A DNA stretch of 64,000 nucleotides from positions 298,001 through 362,000 of the forward strand of contig NZ_CP046902.1 in assembly GCF_009789555.1 (NCBI RefSeq). The letters are read 5' to 3'. Origin of the DNA: Stutzerimonas stutzeri. GTDB taxonomy: Bacteria > Pseudomonadota > Gammaproteobacteria > Pseudomonadales > Pseudomonadaceae. Both the position numbers and the translations under genes were made by a program. The notes below the pieces were generated by a model. The model was not told the origin of the DNA, did no database searches, and worked only from the letters and a program-made list of their open reading frames with translations. Shown in pieces: positions 34,918 to 44,340 of the stretch (position 1 is the stretch's first letter; the number at the start of each line of letters is the position of its first letter).

Positions 34918-35952
34918 TTAGAAATTTTCCGGTTGCTTGGCTTTTTCCTTGGCACTGTCGCGCGAAATAAGCCCCTTGGCCAGGAGCCCCTTCAAGCAGG
35001 CATCGAGGGTCTGCATGCCCAACGAACCGCCGGTCTGGATCGAGGAATACATCTGCGCCACCTTGTCTTCGCGGATCAGGTTTCGGATCGCCGGCGTGCC
35101 AATCATGATCTCGTGCGCGGCGACCCGGCCACCACCGACCTTCTTCAGCAGTGTCTGTGAAATCACAGCCTGGAGCGACTCGGACAGCATCGAGCGGACC
35201 ATCGACTTCTCTTCCGCGGGAAACACGTCGACCACCCGGTCGATGGTCTTGGCCGCCGAGGTGGTGTGCAGAGTGCCGAACACCAGATGGCCGGTTTCCG
35301 CTGCGGTCAGCGCCAGGCGGATGGTTTCCAGGTCACGCATTTCACCGACCAGGATGATGTCCGGGTCTTCACGCAGGGCCGAACGCAACGCTTCGGAAAA
35401 GCCGAGCGTGTCTCGATGCACTTCGCGCTGGTTGACCAGGCACTTCTTGGATTCGTGGACGAATTCGATCGGGTCCTCGATGGTCAGGATGTGGTGATAC
35501 TTGGTGTTGTTCAGGTAATCGAGCATCGCGGCCAGCGTTGTCGATTTACCCGAACCGGTCGGCCCGGTGACCAGGACCAGCCCACGCGGCACGTCGGTGA
35601 TCTTGCGGAAGACCTCGCCCATGCCAAGATCCTCCATGGTCAGGACCTTGGAGGGAATCGTCCGGAACACGGCGCCGGAACCGCGGTTCTGATTGAAGGC
35701 GTTGACGCGAAAGCGAGCGACGCCGGGCACTTCGAACGAGAAGTCGGTTTCGAGGAATTCCTCGAAATCCTTGCGCTGCTTGTCGTTCATGATGTCGTAG
35801 ATCAGGGCATGAACCTGCTTGTGGTCCATCGCGGGGAGGTTGATCCGGCGCACATCGCCGTCAACGCGGATCATCGGCGGCAAACCGGAAGACAGGTGCA
35901 AATCCGACGCACCCTGCTTGGCACTGAAGGCCAGCAGCTCTGTGATATCCAT
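34918..35952 (-). CDS. pilT: Type IV pilus retraction ATPase PilT
   Basis: Main motor for pilus retraction and twitching. The product of 344 residues equals the P. aeruginosa length when started at Met5 of the longest frame, where GGGGAG lies 5 bases ahead. Visible motifs: Walker A GPTGSGKSTTLAAM (about 130-143), Walker B region ILVGEMRD, GTLHTTSA and the AIRNLIRE retraction motif. It is divergent from yggS across 66 bases. Confidence 0.96.
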   Translation of the reverse strand: MDITELLAFSAKQGASDLHLSSGLPPMIRVDGDVRRINLPAMDHKQVHALIYDIMNDKQRKDFEEFLETDFSFEVPGVARFRVNAFNQNRGSGAVFRTIPSKVLTMEDLGMGEVFRKITDVPRGLVLVTGPTGSGKSTTLAAMLDYLNNTKYHHILTIEDPIEFVHESKKCLVNQREVHRDTLGFSEALRSALREDPDIILVGEMRDLETIRLALTAAETGHLVFGTLHTTSAAKTIDRVVDVFPAEEKSMVRSMLSESLQAVISQTLLKKVGGGRVAAHEIMIGTPAIRNLIREDKVAQMYSSIQTGGSLGMQTLDACLKGLLAKGLISRDSAKEKAKQPENF

Positions 35953-36018
35953 GGGACTCCCCAATTACAAGCAAGCAGGTAGAATGCCGCGCAGACCCTA
36001 AGGTGGCAGGCGCAGGTA

Positions 36019-36732
36019 ATGTCCACGATAGCGAACAATATTGCAAAGGTCGCAACGCGCATCCGTGAGGCGGCGCAAGCTGTGGCGCGTGATCCCGACG
36101 AGGTGCGCCTGTTGGCGGTCAGCAAGACGCAACCGGCCGAGGCCATCCGCCTGGCCTGCGATGCCGGCCTGCAGGATTTCGGCGAGAACTATCTGCAGGA
36201 GGCCCTGGAAAAACAAGCCAGCCTCAGCGACCTTTCAGTGACCTGGCATTTCATCGGACCCATTCAATCGAACAAGACCAAGCTGATCGCCGAACACTTT
36301 GACTGGGTCCATTCGGTGGACCGTCTGAAGATCGCCCAGCGCCTCTCGGATCAGCGCCCTGCCCACCTGCCAGCGTTGAACGTCTGCCTGCAGGTCAATG
36401 TCAGTGGCGAGGCCAGCAAATCCGGCTGCGACCCCCAAGCCGTATATCCCTTGGCGCACGCCATCGCCGCACTCCCTCGCTTGCGCCTGCGCGGCCTGAT
36501 GACAATACCCGAACCCACCGAGGACCCCGCCGAACAACGCGCCGCGTTTGCCCGCCTGCGGCAGTTGCAGAACGGGCTCGACCTCGAACTCGACACGCTT
36601 TCGATGGGCATGAGCCAGGACCTGGAGGCCGCTATCGCCGAGGGGGCCACCTGGGTCCGTGTCGGCACTGCCCTGTTCGGCGCCCGGTCACCTGCATCGC
36701 CGATCGCTACCGCTGCCCCACCGCATGAATAA
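36019..36732 (+). CDS. yggS: PLP homeostasis protein YggS/PipY
   Basis: Cytosolic PLP-binding protein that buffers pyridoxal phosphate and keeps amino-acid pools balanced; no catalysis is known. The 237-residue product has the PLP lysine in LLAVSKTQPAEAI (about K36), FGENYLQEA, WHFIGPIQSNK and the phosphate-binding SMGMSQDLEAAIAEGATWVR. TAGAAT at 35980-35985 could be its -10. It leads the yggS-proC-yggT unit, 12 bases before proC. Confidence 0.95.
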   Translation: MSTIANNIAKVATRIREAAQAVARDPDEVRLLAVSKTQPAEAIRLACDAGLQDFGENYLQEALEKQASLSDLSVTWHFIGPIQSNKTKLIAEHFDWVHSVDRLKIAQRLSDQRPAHLPALNVCLQVNVSGEASKSGCDPQAVYPLAHAIAALPRLRLRGLMTIPEPTEDPAEQRAAFARLRQLQNGLDLELDTLSMGMSQDLEAAIAEGATWVRVGTALFGARSPASPIATAAPPHE

Positions 36733-36744
36733 GGAATTCCATCC

Positions 36745-37572
36745 ATGAGCACACCCCGTATCGCCTTCATTGGCGGTGGCAACATGGCTGCCAGCCTCAT
36801 CGGCGGCTTGCGTGCCCAAGGCTTCCCGGCGGCATCGATCTGCGCCAGCGACCCCGGCGCCGACAAGCGCGCCGACCTTGAAACCAGCCATGGCATCGCC
36901 ACCTTCGCCGATAACGGCCAGGCGCTGACCGCTGCCGATGTCGTCGTGCTGGCGGTCAAACCGCAGGTCATGCAGGCCGTCTGCCGTGATCTCGCGGCGC
37001 ATTTGCAACCGAACCAGCTGATCGTATCGATCGCGGCCGGCATCACCTGCGCGAGCCTTCAACGCTGGCTGGGCGAGCAGGCGCCTCGGCCAATCGTGCG
37101 TTGCATGCCGAATACACCCTCGCTGCTGCGTCAGGGCGTCAGTGGCTTATTCGCCAACGCCCAGGTCAGCGAGGAGCAGAAACAGCAGGCCGAGCAATTG
37201 CTGTCGGCTGTCGGCCTGGCGTGCTGGCTGGACGAGGAAGCCCTGATCGACGCCGTAACCGCGGTGTCCGGCAGCGGCCCGGCGTATTTCTTCCTGATGA
37301 TCGAAGCCATGACCGCGGCCGGCGAGCAACTTGGCCTGCCACGCGCGGTCGCCGCCCAACTGACCCTGCACACCGCCTTGGGTGCCGCACGGATGGCCTG
37401 TGAAAGCGATGTCGAGGCGGCTGAGCTGCGCCGTCGGGTCACCTCGCCGAACGGAACCACCGAAGCGGCGATCAAAGCATTTCAGGCGGGCGGTTTCGAG
37501 GCCCTGGTCCAACACGCAATGAATGCAGCCGCGCATCGCTCGGCCGAACTCGCCGAACAACTGGGCAACTAA
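36745..37572 (+). CDS. proC: Pyrroline-5-carboxylate reductase
   Basis: Last step of proline synthesis, NAD(P)H-dependent. The 275-residue product has the Rossmann start IAFIGGGNMAASLIGGL, VVVLAVKPQVM and the proC signature near residue 220 (LGAARMACESDVEAAELRRRV, followed by SPNGTTEAAI). GGAAT upstream of the ATG serves as ribosome site. Nothing unusual is seen. Confidence 0.96.
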   Translation: MSTPRIAFIGGGNMAASLIGGLRAQGFPAASICASDPGADKRADLETSHGIATFADNGQALTAADVVVLAVKPQVMQAVCRDLAAHLQPNQLIVSIAAGITCASLQRWLGEQAPRPIVRCMPNTPSLLRQGVSGLFANAQVSEEQKQQAEQLLSAVGLACWLDEEALIDAVTAVSGSGPAYFFLMIEAMTAAGEQLGLPRAVAAQLTLHTALGAARMACESDVEAAELRRRVTSPNGTTEAAIKAFQAGGFEALVQHAMNAAAHRSAELAEQLGN

Positions 37573-37581
37573 GGAGCCTTC

Positions 37582-38172
37582 ATGTCGCAACTCTCGCAAG
37601 CCCTGATCCTGATCGTCCAGACGCTCGGCAGCCTCTATCTGCTGATCGTGCTGCTGCGTTTTATCCTGCAACTGGTCCGGGCCGATTTCTACAATCCGCT
37701 GAGTCAGTTCATCGTGCGCGCCACGCACCCACTGCTCAAGCCGCTGCGCCGGGTAATCCCGAGCATCGGCGGGCTCGATCTGTCGTCACTGGTGCTCGCC
37801 ATCGTGATCCAGTTGCTGCTGATGGCGGCGATCCTGATGCTCGCCTACGGCGGTATCGGCAACCCGCTGCAACTGCTGGTGTGGGCCGTCATTGGCGTAA
37901 CCGGGCTGTTCCTGAACATCTTCTTCTACGCCCTGATCATCAGCGTCATCCTGTCCTGGGTCGCACCCGGCAGTCACAACCCCGGCGCCCAGTTGGTCAG
38001 CCAGATCTGCGAACCGGTGCTGGCGCCCTTTCGCCGCCTGCTGCCCAATCTCGGCGGACTGGATATCTCCCCGATTTTCGCGTTCCTTGCCATCAAGCTG
38101 CTGGACATGCTGGTCATCAACAACCTGGCGATGATGACGCACATGCCCAACATCCTCCGCTCGCTGATCTGA
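37582..38172 (+). CDS. yggT: YggT-family membrane protein
   Basis: Integral membrane protein with two YGGT domains; role unclear, possibly osmotic or cell-envelope related. The 196-residue product shows hydrophobic segments at about 8-28, 68-88, 95-120 and 155-180. The repeated unit is visible as FILQLVRADFYNPLSQFIV and SQICEPVLAPFRRLLPNLGG. It is the third gene after yggS and proC, the standard order. GAGCGGT (38205-38211) and ACCGCTC (38220-38226) may form its terminator hairpin. Confidence 0.92.
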   Translation: MSQLSQALILIVQTLGSLYLLIVLLRFILQLVRADFYNPLSQFIVRATHPLLKPLRRVIPSIGGLDLSSLVLAIVIQLLLMAAILMLAYGGIGNPLQLLVWAVIGVTGLFLNIFFYALIISVILSWVAPGSHNPGAQLVSQICEPVLAPFRRLLPNLGGLDISPIFAFLAIKLLDMLVINNLAMMTHMPNILRSLI

Positions 38173-38228
38173 TCGTCGCGCCGGCCCCTTCACATGCGGC
38201 CTTTGAGCGGTGGTTCACAACCGCTCGA

Positions 38229-38256
38229 TTGACCCGCACGGGGCGGCTGGGATAAT
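38229..38256 (+). promoter_or_regulatory. Strong sigma70 promoter of the dynamin-like GTPase gene
   Basis: TTGACC (38229-38234) and GATAAT (38251-38256) each match the consensus in five of six bases with a 16-base spacer. Start of transcription near 38263 gives a leader of about 25 nt with an AGGGA ribosome site. It is among the best promoter matches in the window. Confidence 0.7.
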
Positions 38257-38288
38257 CACCCGATCCGCCCTTCAGGGACACCACGATC

Positions 38289-40250
38289 ATGGAACGACTC
38301 GACCGGCAAGTGGATGCCTACGTCACCTGGAAGCGGGACCTGGTCCGGGAGATCACGCGGTATCGCAGCTGGCTCGTACAGCACCGCCTCAGTTCCGAGG
38401 CGGTCGACGCCAGGCTGGATCGCGCGCTCAAACTGCTGCGCACCGATCACATCACCCTGGCCTTCGTCGGCGAATTTTCGCGCGGCAAGACGGAGCTGAT
38501 CAACAGCCTGTTCTTCTCCGGATACGGCAAACGCATCCTGCCCTCGCGCGCGGGCCGCACCACCATGTGCCCGACCGAGCTGTTCTTCGACCCCCGTGCG
38601 GAGCGCTCCTACATCCGCCTGCTGCCCATCGAGTCGCGCCTGGACGATACCGGCATCGCCCAGCTCAAGCGCCACCCGCAGGCCTGGCAGGACATCACGC
38701 TGGACCCGGACAACCCGGACGCCATGGTCGAAGCCTTCAACCAGGTCGCATCCACGCGGTCGATGCCCATGGAGCAGGCCATTGCGCTCGGTTTTCCGCC
38801 CGACTCGCTGGAGCACTCGGAAACCGTCGGCGAAGTGATGGTGCCGGCGTGGCGGCACGCATTGGTCAACTTCGATCACCCCCTGTTGCGCCAGGGGCTG
38901 CGCATTCTCGACACACCGGGCCTCAACGCGCTGGGGAGCGAACCGGAGCTGACCCTGTCGATGCTGCCGAATGCGCAGGCGGTGATCTTCCTGCTGTCGG
39001 CCGACTCCGGCGTGACCGCCAGCGACATGGACATCTGGCAGCAGCACATCCATCAGCTCAACGATGGCGATCGGCAACGTCTGTTCGCTGTCCTGAACAA
39101 GATCGACGTGCTCTGGGATGACGTATGTGGCGACGTCTTCGTCAACGACGCGATCCAGCGCATGCAGTCCAGCACCGCCCAACAACTGGGGATCGCGGTC
39201 ACCGACGTGCTCCCGCTTTCGGCCAAGCAGGCCTTGCTCGCCCGGATTCGCGGCGATCAGGCCCTGCTCGAACGCAGCCGGTTGCTGGCGCTGGAGCAGC
39301 TGCTGTGCGAGCGCATTCTGGGGCAGAAGGAACGTCTGCTGGAGCAGCAGGTGGTGCGCCAGGTCCTTGCGCTGCTGGAGAACAGCCAGCACATCCTCAC
39401 CCAGCGGCTGGCCAAGGTCCACGAACAGCGCGAACTGCTCGATAATCGTCGTCAGGATAGCGGCCAACTGCTGTTGGAGCTGACCGCCCGCACCCGTCAC
39501 GATCACAATCAGCACCACAAGCGCCTGCTGCAGTTGAAGACCAACCAGCGCCTGCTGCAACGCCAGGGTGAATTGCTACGCGGTACGGTGCGCGCCGAGC
39601 GGCTGGAGGAACATCTGGCACGGCTGCGCCGCAGCCTGACCGGCAGCCTGACCACCCTGGGCATCAACCTCAGCATCCTGCACTTCTTCCGCTCGGTCGA
39701 GCAGGACCTGAACGCCCTGGAGAACGAGGCGGCACTGGCGAACAAGGTCGTCTCGGCGATCTACGGTCGCCACAATGACGAACACCCGCTGCACGGCGTC
39801 GACGCTCCGTTGTTCCGCCTCGAGCCTTACCAAGCAGAGCTGAAGGGCCTGCAGGCCAAGGCCGACCAGTTTCGCCTGCAACTCAAGACGCTGCTGACCG
39901 AGCAGCGCACCCTGACCCGACGCTTCTTCGCCACGCTGGTACAGGAAGTCATCGGCATGCATCAGCGGCTGCGCCAGGAGGCCGAACAATGGGCCGATGA
40001 GGCGCTGATGCCGCTGATGCAGTATTCGCTGCAACACAAGCAGCAACTCGAGACGCACATGCTGCAGCTCAAGACCCTGGCACAAGACGCCCGGCAAAGC
40101 AGCCAACGCACCAGCCTGCTGGCGCGCTACAGCCTGGAGCTGGAGCAGCAGCTCGCGCAGGCCGGGGAGATGCTGCGACTGCTGCGGCGTCCGCCGCCGA
40201 TCCGTCGCCAGGGTAAGATCGTCAGCCTGTCAGCCACCCGTCTGGGCTGA
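38289..40250 (+). CDS. Dynamin-like GTPase
   Basis: Large GTPase of the bacterial dynamin superfamily; members remodel or protect membranes, but this one's role is unknown. The 653-residue product has an N-terminal helical part (1-50), G1 GEFSRGKT (61-68), a G2-like GRTTMCPTE (about 89-97), G3 DTPGL (208-212) and G4 NKID (270-273). After about residue 330 it is long coiled coil rich in Leu, Gln and Arg (for example QRLAKVHEQRELLDN), broken by a mildly hydrophobic stretch near 455-470 (LTTLGINLSILHFF) that may be a membrane paddle. It is alone, with its own promoter, and lies between yggT and metX, where I recall no such gene in P. aeruginosa. Confidence 0.85.
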   Translation: MERLDRQVDAYVTWKRDLVREITRYRSWLVQHRLSSEAVDARLDRALKLLRTDHITLAFVGEFSRGKTELINSLFFSGYGKRILPSRAGRTTMCPTELFFDPRAERSYIRLLPIESRLDDTGIAQLKRHPQAWQDITLDPDNPDAMVEAFNQVASTRSMPMEQAIALGFPPDSLEHSETVGEVMVPAWRHALVNFDHPLLRQGLRILDTPGLNALGSEPELTLSMLPNAQAVIFLLSADSGVTASDMDIWQQHIHQLNDGDRQRLFAVLNKIDVLWDDVCGDVFVNDAIQRMQSSTAQQLGIAVTDVLPLSAKQALLARIRGDQALLERSRLLALEQLLCERILGQKERLLEQQVVRQVLALLENSQHILTQRLAKVHEQRELLDNRRQDSGQLLLELTARTRHDHNQHHKRLLQLKTNQRLLQRQGELLRGTVRAERLEEHLARLRRSLTGSLTTLGINLSILHFFRSVEQDLNALENEAALANKVVSAIYGRHNDEHPLHGVDAPLFRLEPYQAELKGLQAKADQFRLQLKTLLTEQRTLTRRFFATLVQEVIGMHQRLRQEAEQWADEALMPLMQYSLQHKQQLETHMLQLKTLAQDARQSSQRTSLLARYSLELEQQLAQAGEMLRLLRRPPPIRRQGKIVSLSATRLG

Positions 40251-40329
40251 TCGGCGTTGCGATTGAGGATGAATTGAGGCGCGCTAACCTTTAGACTTTG
40301 CCGCCTTCTTCCAGAACGAGCCAGGGTCG

Positions 40330-41469
40330 ATGCCCACAGCTATTCCAGCCGATTCCGTTGGTCTGGTAAGTCCGAAGGTCGAGCATTTCGCCGAGCCGCT
40401 GGCACTTGCCTGCGGCCGCGCGCTCAACGACTACCAGTTGATTTACGAAACCTACGGTGAACTGAACGCCGCGCGCAGCAATGCCGTGCTGATCTGCCAT
40501 GCACTGTCGGGCCATCACCATGCGGCCGGCTTTCATGACATGAGCGAGCAAAAACCCGGCTGGTGGGACAGCTGCATCGGGCCGGGCAAGCCCATCGACA
40601 CCAACCGCTTCTTCGTGGTCAGCCTGAACAACCTCGGCGGCTGCAATGGCTCGACCGGTCCCAGCAGCATCAATCCAGCGACCGGCAAGCCCTACGGTGC
40701 GGAATTTCCCGTGGTCACCGTGGAGGATTGGGTCAACAGCCAGGCGCGGCTGGCCGATGTGCTGGGGATCGAGCAATGGGCTGCGGTCGTTGGCGGCAGC
40801 CTCGGCGGCATGCAGGCGATGCAATGGACCATGAGCTATCCCGAACGGGTTCGCCACTGCGTCGCCATCGCCTCGGCGCCGAAGCTGTCGGCGCAGAATA
40901 TCGCGTTCAACGAAGTGGCTCGCCAGGCCATTCTGTCCGACCCCGAGTTCCACGGCGGGCACTTCCAGGAGCAGAACGTGATCCCCAAGCGCGGCCTGAT
41001 GCTGGCCCGGATGGTGGGCCACATCACCTACCTGTCCGACGACGCCATGGGCACCAAGTTCGGCCGCGGTCTGAAGAGCGAGAAGCTCAATTACGACTTC
41101 AACAGCGTCGAGTTCCAGGTCGAGAGTTATCTGCGCTACCAGGGCGAGGAATTTTCCAGCCGCTTCGACGCCAATACCTATCTGTTGATGACCAAGGCGC
41201 TGGACTACTTCGACCCGGCCGCTGCCTATGGCGACGACCTCGCCCAGGCGCTGTCGATCGCCAAGGCGGACTTCTGCGTGATGTCCTTCACCACCGACTG
41301 GCGCTTCTCGCCCGAGCGCTCGCATGAAATCGTCGACGCGCTGATGGCGGCCCGCAAGAACGTCTGTTACCTCGAAATCGACGCCCCCCAGGGCCACGAT
41401 GCGTTCCTGATTCCCATCCCTCGTTATCTGCAGGCGTTTCGCGGCTATATGAACCGCATCGTCGTATAA
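40330..41469 (+). CDS. metX: Homoserine O-acyltransferase MetX
   Basis: Acylates homoserine (succinyl-CoA in pseudomonads, acetyl-CoA in other MetX) for methionine synthesis by direct sulfhydrylation. The 379-residue alpha/beta hydrolase opens with VGLVSPKVEHFAEPLALACG and has the nucleophile Ser157 in VVGGSLGGMQAMQW. Asp lies in FTTDWRFSPERS and His in GHDAFLIP. Acyl specificity cannot be settled by eye. It is followed 9 bases later by metW, its constant partner. Confidence 0.95.
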   Translation: MPTAIPADSVGLVSPKVEHFAEPLALACGRALNDYQLIYETYGELNAARSNAVLICHALSGHHHAAGFHDMSEQKPGWWDSCIGPGKPIDTNRFFVVSLNNLGGCNGSTGPSSINPATGKPYGAEFPVVTVEDWVNSQARLADVLGIEQWAAVVGGSLGGMQAMQWTMSYPERVRHCVAIASAPKLSAQNIAFNEVARQAILSDPEFHGGHFQEQNVIPKRGLMLARMVGHITYLSDDAMGTKFGRGLKSEKLNYDFNSVEFQVESYLRYQGEEFSSRFDANTYLLMTKALDYFDPAAAYGDDLAQALSIAKADFCVMSFTTDWRFSPERSHEIVDALMAARKNVCYLEIDAPQGHDAFLIPIPRYLQAFRGYMNRIVV

Positions 41470-41478
41470 GGAAGCCCC

Positions 41479-42078
41479 ATGCGCGCCGATCTGGACATCA
41501 TCCAAGACTGGATACCGGCTGGTAGCCGCGTGCTCGACCTCGGTTGCGGCAACGGCGAGCTGCTGGCGTGGTTGCGAGACAACAAGCAGGTCAGCGGTTA
41601 CGGCCTGGAAATCGATCCCGAGAACATTGCCGCCTGCATCGAAAAAGGCGTCAACGTCATCGAGCAGGACCTCGACAAGGGGCTGGGCAATTTCGCAAGC
41701 GACAGCTTCGACATGGTGGTCATGACCCAGGCTCTGCAAGCGGTGCATTACCCCGACGTGTTGCTCAGGGAAATGCTGCGGGTCGGCCGCGAATGCATCA
41801 TCACCTTTCCCAACTTCGGACACTGGCGTTGCCGCTGGTACCTCGCCAGCAAGGGTCGCATGCCCGTCTCGGAGTTTTTGCCATACACGTGGTACAACAC
41901 GCCGAACATCCACTTCTGCACATTCGAGGACTTCGAACGGCTGTGCCACGAACTCGGTGCGCGTGTGCTCGAGCGCCTGGCGGTGGATCGTCACCACAAG
42001 CATGGCGTGGCGAGCCGCCTATGGCCCAACCTGATCGGTGAGATCGGTATATACCGTGTCATCGGTGCGGGCCGCTGA
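41479..42078 (+). CDS. metW: Methionine biosynthesis protein MetW
   Basis: SAM-methyltransferase-fold protein that activates or stabilises MetX; a methyl acceptor is not known. The 199-residue product has VLDLGCGNGELLAWL (about 18-32), and the C-terminal FPNFGHWRCRWYLASKGRMP is characteristic. An AGGAAG ribosome site lies just before the ATG within the metX-metW gap. Confidence 0.94.
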   Translation: MRADLDIIQDWIPAGSRVLDLGCGNGELLAWLRDNKQVSGYGLEIDPENIAACIEKGVNVIEQDLDKGLGNFASDSFDMVVMTQALQAVHYPDVLLREMLRVGRECIITFPNFGHWRCRWYLASKGRMPVSEFLPYTWYNTPNIHFCTFEDFERLCHELGARVLERLAVDRHHKHGVASRLWPNLIGEIGIYRVIGAGR

Positions 42079-42104
42079 ACCGCTTCATCAAGGGAGGACC
42101 ATCC

Positions 42105-42527
42105 ATGAAACGCAGCCTCATCTGCCTGCTCGCTCTGCTGTTTACCCTGCCGGCGCTCGCCGAGCGCAAGCACAGCGTGGGTGAACACGACGTTCACTAC
42201 ATCGCTTTCAATTCCAGCTTCCTGCAACCGGACATCGCGGCAGCGGCCGGCCTGGTTCGCAGCAAGGCTCAGGGCGTGGTAAACGTCTCGGTGATCAAGA
42301 ACGGCAAGCCGATGGCCGCACAGGTCAGCGGTGCGGTCAGGAATCTGCTCGGCCAGGATTACCCACTGACCTTCCGGCAGCTCAAGGAAGGCGACGAGGC
42401 GATCTACTACCTTGCACAGTTTCCCTTCGAATCGCGCGAGACGCTGCGCTTCAACCTGAACGTACAGCCGACCGGCGCTGCGCCGATCAATTTCGACTTC
42501 ACTCAAGAATTCTTTCCGGACGAATGA
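42105..42527 (+). CDS. DUF4426 periplasmic protein
   Basis: Unknown function. The 140-residue product has a Sec signal (MKRSLICLLALLFTLPALA) and a single beta-rich domain (KHSVGEHDVHYIAFNSSFL onwards). A matching gene sits between metW and rdgB in other pseudomonads. It overlaps rdgB by 4 bases (ATGA), so it is part of the same transcript. Confidence 0.88.
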   Translation: MKRSLICLLALLFTLPALAERKHSVGEHDVHYIAFNSSFLQPDIAAAAGLVRSKAQGVVNVSVIKNGKPMAAQVSGAVRNLLGQDYPLTFRQLKEGDEAIYYLAQFPFESRETLRFNLNVQPTGAAPINFDFTQEFFPDE

Positions 42528-43120
42528 TGCTCTTCAACGAACTGGTGCTGGCCAGCCATAACGCCGGCAAGCTCAAGGAACTGCAGGCCATGCTGGGCGA
42601 CGCCGTACGCGTACGCTCGGTAGGTGAATTCAGCGACGTGGAGCCGGAGGAAACCGGGCTGTCCTTCGTCGAAAACGCCATCCTCAAGGCGCGCAATGCC
42701 GCCAGCGTTTCCGGGCTGCCGGCACTTGCCGACGACTCGGGGCTGGCGGTGGACCACCTCGGTGGCGCGCCGGGTATTTATTCGGCACGGTACGCCGATG
42801 GTCAGGGCGATGCCGCGAACAATGCCAAGCTGCTCGCCGCTCTCAAGGACGTGCCGGACGCGGCGCGCGGCGCGCAGTTCGTTTGTGCGCTGGCGCTGGT
42901 CCGACATGCCGACGATCCCTTGCCGATCATCTGCGAAGGTTTATGGCATGGACGCATCCTGCATGCGCCCCGGGGGGAGCACGGATTCGGCTATGACCCG
43001 CTGTTCTGGGCTCCGGAGCGCAACTGTTCCAGCGCCGAGATGAGCCCTGCGGACAAGAACCAGCTCAGCCATCGCGCCCGTGCCATGGCCCTGCTCAAGC
43101 AGCGCCTGGGTATCGCATGA
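42524..43120 (+). CDS. rdgB: XTP/dITP diphosphatase RdgB
   Basis: House-cleaning hydrolase that removes ITP, dITP and XTP from the nucleotide pool. The 198-residue HAM1 protein opens LVLASHNAGKLKELQAML, with the nucleotide loop SHNAGK, ADDSGLAVDHLGGAPGIYSAR and GFGYDPLFW. It overlaps both neighbours by 4 bases. Confidence 0.96.
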   Translation: MMLFNELVLASHNAGKLKELQAMLGDAVRVRSVGEFSDVEPEETGLSFVENAILKARNAASVSGLPALADDSGLAVDHLGGAPGIYSARYADGQGDAANNAKLLAALKDVPDAARGAQFVCALALVRHADDPLPIICEGLWHGRILHAPRGEHGFGYDPLFWAPERNCSSAEMSPADKNQLSHRARAMALLKQRLGIA

Positions 43121-44331
43121 ACGGAGCCGGAAACCGGACGCCGAACGCAGCAAGCGACAAGCGCAGCGATCGCTCCGCGCGCCAGGCGCCGGGCTTCGAA
43201 CTGCCGCCGCTGGCGGCCTACGTGCATATCCCCTGGTGCGTGCGCAAGTGCCCCTACTGTGATTTCAACTCGCATGCCGCCGGGCCGACGCTGCCCGAGG
43301 ATGCCTACGTCGCGGCACTGCTCGCCGACCTGGAATGCGATCTGGACCAGGTTCAGGGCCGCAGCCTCACGTCGATATTCTTTGGCGGTGGCACCCCGAG
43401 CCTGTTTTCCGCCGTCGCGCTGGGCCGGATTCTCGACGGCCTGCAACAACGCGTCAGCTTCGCCAGCGACATCGAAATCACCCTTGAGGCCAATCCAGGC
43501 ACGTTCGAGCAGGCGAAATTCCGCGACTATCGCAGCCTCGGCATCAATCGCCTGTCGATTGGCGTGCAGAGTTTCCAGGCGGACAAACTGAGCGCGCTGG
43601 GACGCATCCACGATGGTGACGAAGCCGTGCGGGCCGCCGACATGGCGCGCGCCGCCGGCTTCGACAATTTCAACCTGGACCTGATGCATGGCCTGCCCGG
43701 CCAGAGTCTGGACGATGCGCTGAGCGACCTGCGCACCGCCATCGCCCAGCAACCGACGCACCTGTCGTGGTACCAGCTCACCGTCGAGCCGAACACGGAA
43801 TTCTGGAGCAAACCGCCTTCACTGCCCGAAGACGAGACGCTGTGGGACATTCAGGAAGCCGGCCAGGCGCTGCTCGCCGAGCACGGCTACGGCCAATATG
43901 AAACCTCCGCCTATGCGCGGCCAGGGCGCCAGGCGCGACACAACCTCAACTATTGGACCTTTGGCGACTTCCTCGGGCTCGGTGCCGGTGCGCATGGCAA
44001 GACGAGCAGCGCCGGTGGCGCGATCCAACGGCACTGGAAGACACGCTTGCCCAAGGACTATCTCGACCCGGCGAAGCGCTTTCGTGCCGGTGACAAGCGA
44101 CTCGAAGCGGACGAGCTACCCTTCGAATTCCTGATGAATGTGTTGCGCCTCAGCGACGGCGTTCCTGTCACGTTGTTCACTCAACGCACCGGTTTACCGC
44201 TGGATTCGCTGACCGGAGCGCGGCGCGAAGCCGAGGCCCGCGGCCTGCTGGCGAGCGATCCGCAACGACTGGTCGCCACGCCAAAGGGACAGCTGTTTCT
44301 GAACGACCTGCTGCAACTCTTCCTGCCCTAA
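43117..44331 (+). CDS. hemW: Radical SAM heme chaperone HemW
   Basis: Oxygen-independent coproporphyrinogen oxidase-like protein that loads heme into target proteins rather than making it. The 404-residue product has the 4Fe-4S motif CVRKCPYC (Cys41, Cys45, Cys48), the FGGGTPSLF motif and a C-terminal HemW domain. The N-terminus has about 25 polar residues before the conserved LAAYVHIPWC; this may be a lineage extension, since the overlap with rdgB supports the first ATG. The HemN-specific Cys of CX2CxC type is absent, consistent with HemW. Confidence 0.93.
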   Translation: MNGAGNRTPNAASDKRSDRSARQAPGFELPPLAAYVHIPWCVRKCPYCDFNSHAAGPTLPEDAYVAALLADLECDLDQVQGRSLTSIFFGGGTPSLFSAVALGRILDGLQQRVSFASDIEITLEANPGTFEQAKFRDYRSLGINRLSIGVQSFQADKLSALGRIHDGDEAVRAADMARAAGFDNFNLDLMHGLPGQSLDDALSDLRTAIAQQPTHLSWYQLTVEPNTEFWSKPPSLPEDETLWDIQEAGQALLAEHGYGQYETSAYARPGRQARHNLNYWTFGDFLGLGAGAHGKTSSAGGAIQRHWKTRLPKDYLDPAKRFRAGDKRLEADELPFEFLMNVLRLSDGVPVTLFTQRTGLPLDSLTGARREAEARGLLASDPQRLVATPKGQLFLNDLLQLFLP

Positions 44332-44340
44332 GGACCCTGC

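Noticed and set aside
40291..42003. A 570-codon frame opposite metX and metW
   Set aside because: Both genes on the plus strand are complete with conserved motifs and operon spacing.
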